Source of the DNA: Nitrosomonas mobilis
GTDB lineage: Bacteria > Pseudomonadota > Gammaproteobacteria > Burkholderiales > Nitrosomonadaceae
NCBI RefSeq assembly: GCF_900103035.1
Contig: NZ_FMWO01000092.1
Location: forward strand, 1 to 64,000
Length of the DNA stretch: 64,000 nt
Reading direction: 5' to 3'
The notes below the pieces were generated by a model, which did not search any database, was not told where the DNA came from, and worked only from the letters and a program-made list of their open reading frames with translations. This document shows positions 10,201 through 16,345 of the stretch, in pieces (positions within the stretch are counted from its first letter, which is position 1; each line of letters begins with the position of its first letter). The position numbers were made by a program, and so were the translations under genes.

Positions 10201-10557
10201 AGTTTTGCTCCAGATGGACGAACATTTACAGCTGGAATTTTTGAAAATGGACAACTCGACTCTGGCGTGTTTGTTTGGCCACTTGATATGCGTCTTCTGG
10301 ATTTGTTCACGGCTAAGGACAAACAACAGCGCGCCATTCTACACCATATGAAGCAAGGAGTAGAATTATTATGGCAACGTAAGGTGGATGGTTCTAATAT
10401 CATCGAAAGCCCCCGACAGCCAAGGCTATATACGCATAATGACTATTTCTTCGAACATGAAGATCGCATCCGTCCATTGCTAGACCCGCCCAGCTTAGGT
10501 CAGAGCAAGTTTGATCAGGTTTATGAATGGGCTGCTGAGCAGGCAAGATTAAAATAA
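4297..10557 (+). CDS. TIR - nSTAND NTPase - WD40 giant protein
   Basis: About 2,086 residues, starting at ATG 4297 (GGTGG eight bases upstream) or at GTG 4285; residue numbers here count from 4285. An N-terminal TIR domain (about 5-135) has the 'DIFVCYSRKD' first strand, a BB-loop region and 'FVLEEAEYGKRN', which places a candidate NADase glutamate at E76/E77. A linker 'NPYKGLAVFKEEDAERFFGR' type segment (N-P-Y-x-G-L, F-F-G-R) opens an nSTAND1-like NTPase with P-loop 'GPSGSGKSS' (194-202) and Walker B 'LLVVDQFEE' (~295-303). A hydrophobic segment at ~629-650 may span the membrane. From ~750 to ~2020 I count about 30 diverged WD40-type repeats ('SPDG..LA....D..V.LW'), enough for roughly four propellers. 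TIR-STAND proteins commonly act in conflict or defence signalling; the trigger and product here are unknown. Confidence 0.9.
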   Translation: MRDIFVCYSRKDLAIADRLIQHLHEAGWTVFIDRQIHVGHRWHHDIEKELHAAKAVVVLWSVSSRESDFVLEEAEYGKRNNLLFPIYIEQVEPPYGFSRIQTADLTGWRNGTDNSGLTKLIEALRQHLNKTASPLPIGENPYKGLAVFKEEDAERFFGRDEEIEKFLRQFLSLTTPLNDQTPVRILPVLGPSGSGKSSLVQAGLLPRIRKVIGDAENGTLTTLVFSPRSRPLRQLTIELARLSLEGKNRATCINDYEILLKQTSNGRFCGLLNIVDAIISGAPAEANQHFLLVVDQFEELYTLTDRYSDQESIDTESDIFVANLLEAASDREGRIAVIITLRSDFFEQLTHRHKTLASICAEQKSLVGPPTEKGLRQAISVPAARAGSPLSDIVIDQLVAQTLDRDGALPLLQVTLSAIWEGMKQGTQPEETLHKLGGVGGALHEQAENLFMALNETEQNLARHALLAMVQIGENTPDTRKRIQIDELIADSDDPVHLEKVLLHLAGTTINPASHITELRLITLSGDEDGVRHAEIVHEALLQRWNRLREWIESNRDNLRIRERIRERMRLWQENNNRNDRLLPRGSELEDGRKLLHVAKDIPVADIKPYIQRSLAHQQRNTQVRAGIFVSVIVVLAAFLGWALMSEQEAQQNLLTANFNSAKFYEERALDALAKAQESGNSESYRSAWLYASEAALLDIPVDKQALSSETLGSLLLGNLTRDAFNEYWTSPVLYFYPSLRRIAYSPDGRWLAAGQSSKLYVSKISQLLLWEVASGRLVHRIDAHNENINGLAFSPDSHKLASASSDGSVRLWGTKQGDLLHTLEGGTNQFFDIKFYPDNKHLAVASSQGISIWKPDAEVADITTLKLLEAGMSEKIEIDSSQKWLAAITDNKAHLYARETGDVTHMPRGERGGVKMFDIGFGPQEHMLATAEGPNVHIWDIETRKHLRTFSHDQGIYGLAFSPDKGIMATGGYKGDINLWNPHNGQRLATLSEHIRGINDIAFSPDGSILASVSNNNGLRLWDVRSNAQIQPDEGHSDIISSIAVSPNGSLIATGSYDKSVRLWSTAKGKLVSIFNKHKSAITQIDFSPDSNSLATGSYDGTVILWNIANNQLSHVFTTPDNQVISSISFSLDGKTLAASSGEMVYIWATKSGKLMYKLKSNHGEIQIEYNAENNKLNAASIENETVHFWNVTSKNRIQTFKGHKVPKDSGTYLAFDPTDQFFAIGVGSLSRDFVLYVWNIASGNLLHTLPLDTIDLHGSLNIVFSPDGQWIVLSNGYRLYFVETASGKLNRIVDTNCPITALTFTTDGLSLALGCSDKTVRLINAASGAPILAFKEPLTSFVRKISYSSDGKWLALGDQGKTVGIWNISTGRLVRKLPVHGYYEDLAFHPTQPWLAVGSVTQTIGVWNVTSGELKQRFIGNGFASRDNCIVSSDSQLVAIPTPDNKSVRLWDIQEGVLRHTLDQGEIISSAFSPDTQTIAIASDDMTVRLWNVKNGYPGLTIANEKVVSQMGFSPDGRTLLTMDGEKTALWDVGTGHLKHILKQDNMRGISQFSFRPDSKQVAVSTGVSPATMNLWDTASGNKIDSFEAGFITALSFFPDSPLLAIFDNGPLRILNTQTKEWIKPEKALSAMALNISNKLSGRFALPNFNKGILLFDEKGNATSSGSVGALSTGNQMLASSDDNNDSLQISDLNTDQVIQEIKTQNATLKCLVFTPDGEQLIAQYLGYSLHLWDIETGQLLNDTIEAGGHSHTARPEDIVFSPDGRLLASRGLENKSIQLWSIQEGVIKHQLIGHKDNVTSLAFSPNNQLLASGGYESIKIWNVKNGRLVGTLLTESKDPVRRLTFNSEGTILASSNEFQESEVRLWDVHTLSLRLVIKDNSSPVFSPNNDLLATNTEKKGVNLWDTGNGKLKYNFPDVHIMKDKTEGVFSSDGRIIATKYGNSILALWDVKTGHKLHELQGSNPFSFAPDGRTFTAGIFENGQLDSGVFVWPLDMRLLDLFTAKDKQQRAILHHMKQGVELLWQRKVDGSNIIESPRQPRLYTHNDYFFEHEDRIRPLLDPPSLGQSKFDQVYEWAAEQARLK

Positions 10558-10897
10558 TAAGCCCTGTTATTTGGTTCTGTCGCATTATCAGAAAAAACAT
10601 GCGGCTTGATCGATTTATTCGGCATTTCCGAGAAAATAATCGCACTTGAAGAACAACAATAATCTGCAAAAAAGACCTGGTAAAAAAGCAAAAAAAGTCC
10701 TATTAACCCTCATCAAATATATATATTGAAAAGCTATCTCTGTTGCAAAAAATAAAAAAACAGCTATATTACATTTTTCATCTAACTCTTTTTCAACATC
10801 TTTTAAATTTATTTTTTATCGAAAATAAATTTTTTCAATAGCGCCTGAACCAGTACTTTTAAATCTCAGCAAAGGGGATTCTACTCGACCATAAAAA
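10558..10897. other. AT-rich 340-bp gap with two stray IS termini
   Basis: No gene is supported. At 10573-10587 there are 15 bases identical to the type-1 IS6 end, and at 10738-10754 there are 17 bases identical to the end of the second IS6 type found at 12909. Neither has a partner end nearby. The rest is very AT-rich and includes the hairpin at 10805-10832. It probably carries the promoter of the downstream protease gene. Confidence 0.6.
10805..10832. repeat. AT-rich inverted repeat before the protease gene
   Basis: Perfect 11-bp arms (AAATTTATTTT and AAAATAAATTT) separated by 6 bases and followed by a T-run. It could be a weak terminator for the long TIR-STAND transcript, or an operator for the protease gene 66 bp further on. 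Symmetry is all that supports either reading. Confidence 0.4.
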
Positions 10898-12466
10898 ATG
10901 AAATTTAAAGACTTGTTAAACGTTACTTTATTGAACAATAGACGGGCCATTTATTTAATAGGTATGGTAGTTTTACTCCTCACCATTCTTATGCTTTCAT
11001 CCTGCTTTCCAAAAAAAACTTCCTTGCCCCTTTCGCTTGAGGAACAATTAGAACAGCTCGAAAGAATACAATCTCAATATGAGGATGATATCTTAGACAT
11101 CCCTGGAGTGCTAGGCATCGGCATCGGCCGATCTGAGAACGGCCTCCACTTCAGCGTCTTTATTGATAAATCTGAACCGGCTCCCGCACTACCGAAGATA
11201 ATCGGCGGCATTCCTGTCTGGGTGCTGCTCAGAGACCCAATCCAGCTTTTAGACGGATTCCCGCCCTGCGGAGCTGCGGGAACTGCTGAATGTCACGCTG
11301 ACCGACAGCCCTTGCCTGTGGAGATGGGGAATTCTGGAGGGTGGAATAGTTCTTCAGCACCAATAGCTTGCAGTCTTGGGTTCAAGGCTTGCGATCTCGG
11401 CACTCAGAAAATAGTGTTTGTAACTAATTCACACTGCAACCAGTCTATAACAACCTGCGAGATGGCGCCAATGGGTAGTACTTGGGTACACCCTGGTCTA
11501 GGGGACGTAAACTCAGGTTCATGTATAACCGATGGCTTATGCGATGTGATCGGTAAAGTTTCAGGGCATGCACCGCTATCATGTAATTCGAACAGCAACT
11601 TGGCAGACGCGACTAAAATAGAGAGTTCTTCAGAGCAAACCTTTTTTATATTTCGCGACATTGGCTTTTCCGGCGGGGAAGGTTCTCCAATGATTGGAGA
11701 CCCTGTGCGTAAAAGTGGCCGCACAACTGGTGACACTCGCGGAACGATTGTGCATATGAATGTGTCCAGGAAGTATGCTACTGGTTGCTGCGACGACATC
11801 ACGATGAAGGGTTTAATTGAGTGGGTAACTACTGACGGAACAGTAATGAGGGGTGGTGACTCAGGCTCTGCGCTTCTAAGCGATAGGCCGGCCCAGGGGG
11901 GTGGGAATGTGCCTTTTTATAACATTGTGGGTCTGAACTTTGCAGTCGCCGAATCTACTGACAATAACGATGGCAACACACTACATAACTATGCAAATCA
12001 TATAAAACACGTGTTGGCAGCCCTCAATCTCTCCTTGGATGTCTCGAGCTGTTTACAGGATTGTTTATTTACGTCAATGGCTAATACTTTGTCCGATCCA
12101 GAAATAGCTGTTTCTCTGGGCCATAAGTTTCGCGAACAGGTTCTGGAGAAGTCTTCTCGGGGTCAGCAATATAAAAACATCTATTACCAAATCACGGATG
12201 AAGCTGTACGCATTGCTGCCACCAACCCAAAACTTCTTTTACGCACAGCCAAAGTTTTTCAAAGCCAGAGACCATTGTTCAATGCCATGTTGGAAGGCTT
12301 GTCTGTGGAAATTAATCACGCCGATCTTGAAGTAATAGATGATCTGCTCAAGAGATATCAGAAGTATGGTAGTCCCCATTTGCAAATAGCCTTAGATGTT
12401 CTTCGAAAAGACCTTTATGATGATAAAGTATTAGCTGAATTTAATGTAAAAATTGAATACTATTAG
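10898..12466 (+). CDS. Trypsin-like serine peptidase, predicted lipoprotein
   Basis: A 522-residue protein with an N-terminal hydrophobic segment (about 17-33) ending in a lipobox-like 'LSSC' with Cys36, which suggests export and lipid anchoring. A 'IPGVLGIGIGRSENG' strand motif follows. The chymotrypsin-fold triad can be traced as H179 ('VTNSHCNQ'), D237 ('LADATKIE') and S322 ('RGGDSGSALLS'); the last is the classic G-D-S-G motif. Many cysteines between 80 and 260 fit disulfides in the periplasm. The last ~150 residues are helical and not recognised. It lies 340 bp after the TIR-STAND gene on the same strand and ends just before an IS6 fragment. Activity and any link to the TIR protein are inferred. 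Confidence 0.75.
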   Translation: MKFKDLLNVTLLNNRRAIYLIGMVVLLLTILMLSSCFPKKTSLPLSLEEQLEQLERIQSQYEDDILDIPGVLGIGIGRSENGLHFSVFIDKSEPAPALPKIIGGIPVWVLLRDPIQLLDGFPPCGAAGTAECHADRQPLPVEMGNSGGWNSSSAPIACSLGFKACDLGTQKIVFVTNSHCNQSITTCEMAPMGSTWVHPGLGDVNSGSCITDGLCDVIGKVSGHAPLSCNSNSNLADATKIESSSEQTFFIFRDIGFSGGEGSPMIGDPVRKSGRTTGDTRGTIVHMNVSRKYATGCCDDITMKGLIEWVTTDGTVMRGGDSGSALLSDRPAQGGGNVPFYNIVGLNFAVAESTDNNDGNTLHNYANHIKHVLAALNLSLDVSSCLQDCLFTSMANTLSDPEIAVSLGHKFREQVLEKSSRGQQYKNIYYQITDEAVRIAATNPKLLLRTAKVFQSQRPLFNAMLEGLSVEINHADLEVIDDLLKRYQKYGSPHLQIALDVLRKDLYDDKVLAEFNVKIEYY

Positions 12467-12483
12467 CCGATAATGGGGGCAAG

Positions 12484-12906
12484 GGTTCTGTCGCATTAAC
12501 GAAAGAAAGCTGATATCTGGTTAATTTTATCAAGTGTACAATTGGTCTTGACGCGATTATCTTGCCAACGCATAAAATTGCTCAGCAAAAGACATCTTGT
12601 CCGCTCCCTCCATAATCATCTGACCTTTGCGAATCATGTGCGCTAGTTCGATGCCAGCTAAGATGTTTTTAGCTGATTGAAACGATTTGAATCCAAGCAT
12701 TGGTTTTGTTATTCGTTTCACTGCTCGATGGTCTTGTTCCACGATATTGTTGAGGTATTTGACCTGCCTAACGACAATGGAAGTATCATTATTCTTGATG
12801 ATCTCATCAATCGCCGCTTTATTGGTGCCACTCTTATCCATCGTGACTTTTTCAGGAATGTCATTGTCTTGCACGGCTTTGTCAAAAAAGCGTTTAGCCT
12901 CCGCCT
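12484..12906 (-). mobile_element. IS6 fragment, copy B (3' half, inverted)
   Basis: The right end of the same IS6 element as copies A and D, in reverse orientation: its terminal repeat 'GGTTCTGTCGCATTAACG' starts at 12484 and matches the reversed end at 14389. It encodes the transposase C-terminus from about 'AKRFFDKAV' through the D and E catalytic motifs ('TMDKSGTNKAA', 'NIVEQDHRAVKR') to the stop at 12557. It is cut at 12906, exactly where a second IS6 type begins. The N-terminal half is not found on the far side, so the copy is dead. Confidence 0.88.
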
Positions 12907-13457
12907 GGCTCTGTTGCAAAAAATATCTTTGGCCAGGGATAAGTATCTGATATATTGGATTACGCTGTGTAAGTATAGAATTGTCTTTCAATAAGACGAA
13001 TTTCTCCTACAAGACCTTGTCCGCGTGCCCATGCATTCATTTGTCCTTTCTTAAACATGCGCATGATTTCAAACCCCTTGATCGTTGCATAGGCAGTCTC
13101 TAAGGATTTAAATCCACGTACAGGATTTATCAAGCGTTTGAGTTTGCCGTGATCGGCTTCGACAATATTGTTCAGATATTCCACCTGCCGGTTTACCGTA
13201 TATTTTAGGCATTTTTCTTCCATTTTCAGTTCCTCAATGACGGAACCAAAAGCTAGCGCTTTGTCTGTATTGATCGTCATTGGATGTGCTCATGGTTTTA
13301 TGGACTTGAGCGCTTTGCTGAGGAACCGCTTAGCCACCTTAGCACTGCGTGTAGACGACAAATAAAACTTAATTGTGTGACCGCACTTGTCGACAATCCT
13401 GAATAAATACGTCCATTTTCCTTTAACTTTTACATAAGTCTCATCTACTCGCCAGAG
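12907..13457 (-). mobile_element. Second IS6-type element, 3' remnant with broken transposase
   Basis: It begins at the terminus 'GGCTCTGTTGCAAAAAATAT', close to the ends of the IS26/IS15 branch and unlike the 'GGTTCTGTCGCATTAA' ends of the other copies. On the minus strand the transposase can be read from 'WRVDETYVKVKGKWTYL' (first catalytic Asp) to 'NNIVEADHGKLKRLI' (catalytic Glu) and its stop at 12960. A TGA at 13290-13292 interrupts the frame where the family has Trp ('LKSIKP-stop-AHPMTINTDKA'). The 5' end, including the helix-turn-helix and left terminus, is gone. Confidence 0.82.
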
Positions 13458-13565
13458 TTATTGTCAAAATCAGGGTTCCTTGCATTGATCTAGCCGAACC
13501 AATCTAGGCCAACGATCATGTATCCAGGCATATTCTGGCGATGTGCTGACTGTTACCACATAAAC
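13458..13565. other. 108-bp unassigned stretch between two IS6 copies
   Basis: This lies between the truncated second-type IS6 remnant and the left end of copy D. No open frame, terminal repeat or hairpin is evident. It does not contain the missing half of copy B. Confidence 0.4.
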
Positions 13566-14389
13566 GGTTCTGTCGCATTAAGAAAACTGACCTCATAGTC
13601 TTGTAGACTATTATGATTGAGATAAATGGATAGATTACATGCTTGATGTGAAAGGAATGCGGTTTCCGCTTGAGATAATTCTGGTTTGTGTGCGCTGGTA
13701 CGCAGCGTACCCGTTAAGTTGCCGGCACCTGGAATAAATGATGGAGGAGCGTGGTGTATCTGTGGATCATTCAACAGTGAGCCGTTGGGCGATCCGATTT
13801 TTACCATTACTGGAAAAGATTTTCAGAAAGTACAAGCGCCCGGTTGGTGGAAGCTGGCGAATGGACGAGACTTATATCAAGGTCAAAGGCGTTTGGAAAT
13901 ACTTCTACCGCGCTGTGGACAGGGATGGTAAAACGATCGACTTTCTATTAACGGCCAAACGCGATAAGGCCGCTGCCAAACGCTTCTTTGACAAAGCCAT
14001 GCAAGCCAATGGCGTTCCTGAAAAGGTCACGATGGATAAGAGTGGCGCCAATAAAGCAGCGATTGATGAGATCAATGCTAGCAGGGACATACCCATGGTG
14101 GTTCGTCAGGTCAAATATCTCAATAATATTGTGGAACAAGACCATCGGGCAGTGAAACGAATAACAAAGCCAATGCTCGGGTTCAAATCTTTTCAGTCAG
14201 CTAAAAGTATCTTGGCTGGCATAGAATTAATGCATATGATTCGCAAAGGACAGATGATGATGGAAGAAACTGACGAGATGTCTTTTGCTGAACAATTTTA
14301 TGCTCTAGCAAGATAATTACGTCAAGACCAACTGTACACTCGATAAAATCAAGAAAATATCAGCTTTCTTTCGTTAATGCGACAGAACC
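13566..14389 (+). mobile_element. IS6-family insertion sequence, copy D (824 bp)
   Basis: Same length, same ends and same orientation as copy A at 3389. The left repeat 'GGTTCTGTCGCATTAAG' starts at 13566 and the right repeat ends at 14389. The flanking 8-mers (ACATAAAC, GGACACTA) do not match. With copy A it forms direct repeats around the TIR-STAND-WD40 and protease genes. Its transposase has a nonsense codon (see the pseudogene). Confidence 0.92.
13639..14316 (+). pseudogene. IS6-family transposase with nonsense codon 33
   Basis: Colinear with the 225-codon transposase at 3462, but codon 33 is TAA at 13735-13737 where copy A has GAG (Glu), a two-base change. The catalytic residues downstream are unchanged ('RMDETYIKVKG', 'TMDKSGANKAA', 'NIVEQDHRAVKR'). 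An ATG follows the stop immediately, at 13738, so a 192-residue product lacking the first 33 residues of the N-terminal region could still be made by re-initiation. Without that region DNA binding is doubtful, so I treat it as broken. Confidence 0.8.
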
Positions 14390-14448
14390 GGACACTACCG
14401 CCCTACCCTTTTTATCCCTCAAAACACCCATAAAACTGTTCCGTTTTG

Positions 14449-14518
14449 TTGTCTCATAAATCAATGTCCCTTAAACTCATTGAGTGCGCTAATAAATAAG
14501 ACAATTATCAAATAAGAC
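14449..14518. promoter_or_regulatory. Possible resolvase res site
   Basis: The stretch holds TGTC/GACA-type half-sites: 'TTGTCTCAT' at 14449, its near-inverted partner 'ATAAGACAA' at 14496, and a further 'AATAAGAC' at 14511. Serine resolvases of Tn3-type elements bind such half-sites arranged as two or three dyads. The resolvase gene itself lies about 660 bp downstream, behind the toxin-antitoxin pair. The spacing does not fit a textbook res site exactly, so this is tentative. Confidence 0.3.
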
Positions 14519-14537
14519 TTGCATTACCCATTTAAAA

Positions 14538-14557
14538 CATATACAGTAATGTATATG
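14538..14557 (+). promoter_or_regulatory. Likely RHH antitoxin operator/promoter
   Basis: A perfect inverted repeat, CATATACA - GTAA - TGTATATG, sits 12 bp before the antitoxin ATG at 14570. It overlaps a possible -10 (TACAGT) set 17 bp from a TTGCAT -35 at 14519. An autoregulatory operator over the promoter is typical of RHH antitoxin operons. Its presence also argues against the longer reading frame starting at 14519. Confidence 0.6.
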
Positions 14558-14569
14558 AAACAAGATTCT

Positions 14570-14809
14570 ATGGTGCGCACACAGGTCTATCTATCCAAGG
14601 AACAAGAGCAAGCTCTCAAGTCCCTTGCCCTCACCTCTGGAACTCGCCAAAGCGAGCTTATTCGTGAGGCGGTTGATTTATTGCTTTCAGAAAAAAACGC
14701 ATTGCAAGGCCAGTGGAAGCAAGCCTTGCATGACATGAAAGGCATGTGGTCGGATGATGAAGACGCTGAGCAGCGTATGCAAACCATTCGCCAGGAGTTT
14801 GATCGTTAG
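14570..14809 (+). CDS. Ribbon-helix-helix antitoxin of a PIN-toxin pair
   Basis: A 79-residue protein starting 'MVRTQVYLSKEQEQALKSLA', a typical RHH β-strand (R-T-Q-V-Y-L) plus helix, followed by 'GTRQSELIREAVDLLL'. It would bind operator DNA as a dimer and neutralise the PIN toxin with its acidic tail ('MWSDDEDAEQRM'). The ATG at 14570 is chosen because the upstream candidates (14519, 14549, 14555) fall in or before the likely operator. The toxin gene starts 2 bp after its stop. The symbol is left blank because several RHH families pair with VapC. Confidence 0.85.
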   Translation: MVRTQVYLSKEQEQALKSLALTSGTRQSELIREAVDLLLSEKNALQGQWKQALHDMKGMWSDDEDAEQRMQTIRQEFDR

Positions 14810-14811
14810 GA

Positions 14812-15186
14812 ATGGCACATTACCTTATAGATACCTGCATCTTAATTGATTTCTTCCGTGGCAATGAAAAGGCTGCGCAGTTTTTGGAAGGATTGGAGAC
14901 CCCTCCTTTCCTGTCAGCCCTCACCGTTGCTGAACTATATGCAGGTGTTCGAGAAGGCAAGGAACGCACCTTGCTTGATAATCTGGTGCAGCATTTTCCT
15001 GTGATCCCTTTAAATGATGAAGCAGCTATTAAAGGCGGCCTATATCGGCGGCAGTATGGAAAAAGTCATGGTGTTGGAATTGTTGACGCGCTACTTGCTT
15101 CTTCTGCTGAATGCAAAAACCTTGTCCTTGCCACATGTAATGTGAAACATTTTCCCATGATGGAGAGTGTGTATTGTCCTTATTAA
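14812..15186 (+). CDS. vapC: VapC-like PIN-domain toxin
   Basis: A 124-residue PIN-domain ribonuclease of the VapC type, expected to cleave RNA with Mg2+. Acidic residues fitting the active site are D7 ('YLIDTCILIDFF'), E41 ('TVAELYAGV') and D92 ('GIVDALLAS'), with 'LATCNVKHF' near the C-terminus as in VapC proteins. It is coupled to the RHH antitoxin gene (2-bp gap), and its 3' end overlaps the resolvase gene by 13 bp, so the three genes probably form one transcript. Confidence 0.9.
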   Translation: MAHYLIDTCILIDFFRGNEKAAQFLEGLETPPFLSALTVAELYAGVREGKERTLLDNLVQHFPVIPLNDEAAIKGGLYRRQYGKSHGVGIVDALLASSAECKNLVLATCNVKHFPMMESVYCPY

Positions 15187-15827
15187 GAAAAGAAGAAACA
15201 GGCGCACTCTACGGTTATGCGCGAGTCAGTACAGGCGATCAGGACTTGGCCTTGCAACTTGATGCCTTAAAAAATGAAGGTTGTAATAATAAGAATATCT
15301 TTACCGATAAAATTTCTGGCGCAACATCTCAGCGCGTTGGCCTTGATGCCTGCCTATTCCAATTAAAAAAAGGAGATACCCTTCTCGTCTGGAGACTGGA
15401 CCGGCTTGGTCGTTCTATGCCTCATTTGGTAAGCCTCGTTGAAGAATTGCGACAGCGTGGTATTGGGTTTCGTTCTATCTGTGACGGTGCTATTGATACC
15501 ACCACAGCAAGTGGTGAGCTGGTATTCAATATTTTCTCATCCCTTGCCCAGTTTGAGCGGCGGCTTATTCAGGAGCGCACACGCGCAGGGCTTGAAGCTG
15601 CCAGAGCCAGAGGAAGAACAGGTGGCCGCAAGCCATTAGACCCTAATAATCCTCGTGTAAAAATGGCCAAAACTTTGCATGAAGATAAAGGACTGGATGT
15701 GAAAGAAATCTGCAAACAGATGCAGATTTCACGCAGTACGTTCTATATCTATAGATTGGTACATGTAAAGGATGCTGCGAAGATTATAGTGGACCCCTCC
15801 GTCAAGACAATAATGCATCGAGTTTAA
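15174..15827 (+). CDS. Serine resolvase/invertase with altered C-terminus
   Basis: A 217-residue small serine recombinase. The catalytic serine is S19 in 'GYARVSTGDQDLALQLDAL', and the conserved arginines appear in 'VWRLDRLGRSMPHLVSLVEEL' (shown split: VWRLDRLGRS...). The long helix 'LAQFERRLIQERTRAGLEAA' and a C-terminal helix-turn-helix ('VKEICKQMQISRSTFYIY') follow. It uses TTG at 15174, inside vapC. The last ~13 residues are encoded by a 50-bp IS3-type end at 15789, so the original tail has been replaced. Placement next to a toxin-antitoxin pair resembles resolvase genes of Tn3-family transposons, but no tnpA is seen. Confidence 0.88.
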   Translation: MSLLRKEETGALYGYARVSTGDQDLALQLDALKNEGCNNKNIFTDKISGATSQRVGLDACLFQLKKGDTLLVWRLDRLGRSMPHLVSLVEELRQRGIGFRSICDGAIDTTTASGELVFNIFSSLAQFERRLIQERTRAGLEAARARGRTGGRKPLDPNNPRVKMAKTLHEDKGLDVKEICKQMQISRSTFYIYRLVHVKDAAKIIVDPSVKTIMHRV

Positions 15828-15838
15828 GAGGGTAACCT
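15789..15838. mobile_element. IS3-type terminal fragment
   Basis: Fifty bases starting GTGGACCC match 44 of 50 positions of 22348-22397, the 3' end of the degenerate IS3-family remnant. Only the terminus is present here. It lies across the 3' end of the resolvase gene and supplies its stop codon. Confidence 0.7.
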
Positions 15839-15844
15839 TCTTCA

Positions 15845-15933
15845 GGCTCTGTCGCATTAAGCAATTCTTGGCAATTTTCCTTCAATGCAATCAATGAGGG
15901 ATTTTGACAAAAAACGCATAATGCGACAGAGCC
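15845..15933. mobile_element. MITE copy 2 with IS6-type ends (89 bp)
   Basis: An 89-bp element with ends 'GGCTCTGTCGCATTAAGC' and 'ATGCGACAGAGCC'. Read in reverse it closely matches copy 1 at 2622, including the internal 'TTGCCAAGAATTGCTTAATG' and 'CTCATTGATT' stretches, so the two belong to one family. No coding capacity. It follows the IS3 fragment by 6 bp and no target duplication is evident. Confidence 0.78.
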
Positions 15934-15959
15934 CTTAATTCTCTAGGACGCCTTGCTAC

Positions 15960-16136
15960 TCACCGCTCAGGCACCTTGCTTATTTCGACTTCGATGGCTT
16001 GTCAACTGGAGTAATGGAAGGCACTAATAACAAAATCCAATCGTTGCATAAAATGGCTTATGGCTTCAGAGATATCGAATTTTTTAAACTGAAAATTATA
16101 ACGCCACATGAAACTAAATATGTGTTGGTCGGTTGA
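15960..16136 (+). pseudogene. ISL3-family transposase, C-terminal remnant
   Basis: About 52 codons of a transposase tail: 'YFDFDGLSTGVMEGTNNKI' then 'MAYGFRDIEFFKLKI', the hallmark E-G-x-N-N-K-I and A-Y-G-(F/Y)-R-D motifs of ISL3-family (IS204/IS1001) transposases. The N-terminal ~350 residues are missing; the fragment starts just after MITE copy 2 and ends in a natural-looking stop. Confidence 0.78.
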
Positions 16137-16190
16137 ACACAGAAGCACGCACTTTCCGGATGAACCAAAAAATTAATATTTTATAGCTCA

Positions 16191-16208
16191 TGGTTATCAT
16201 GATAACCA
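16191..16208. repeat. 18-bp perfect palindrome
   Basis: TGGTTATCA followed directly by TGATAACCA, with no spacer. It lies 55 bp after the ISL3 remnant. It could be a protein-binding site left from a lost gene; no adjacent intact gene explains it. Confidence 0.4.
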
Positions 16209-16345
16209 GTTATAGTTATACCTCATTTTTATATGCTCTCCACATAACATTGTCTGACCCTTTGTGCAATACCACACTGCTGACCATGGCGCCAACCAGC
16301 CGTCATAGCCTGATGGACCCCATGCCCTCCGCTGTTGCAGTGAAG

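Noticed and set aside
4297-10557. Recently expanded, near-identical WD40 repeats
   Set aside because: The repeats differ strongly from one another; no block of nearly identical units is visible.
10400-10669. 89-codon minus-strand frame across the end of the TIR-STAND gene
   Set aside because: Mostly antisense to the WD40 gene and runs into the IS-like terminus; no recognisable protein features.
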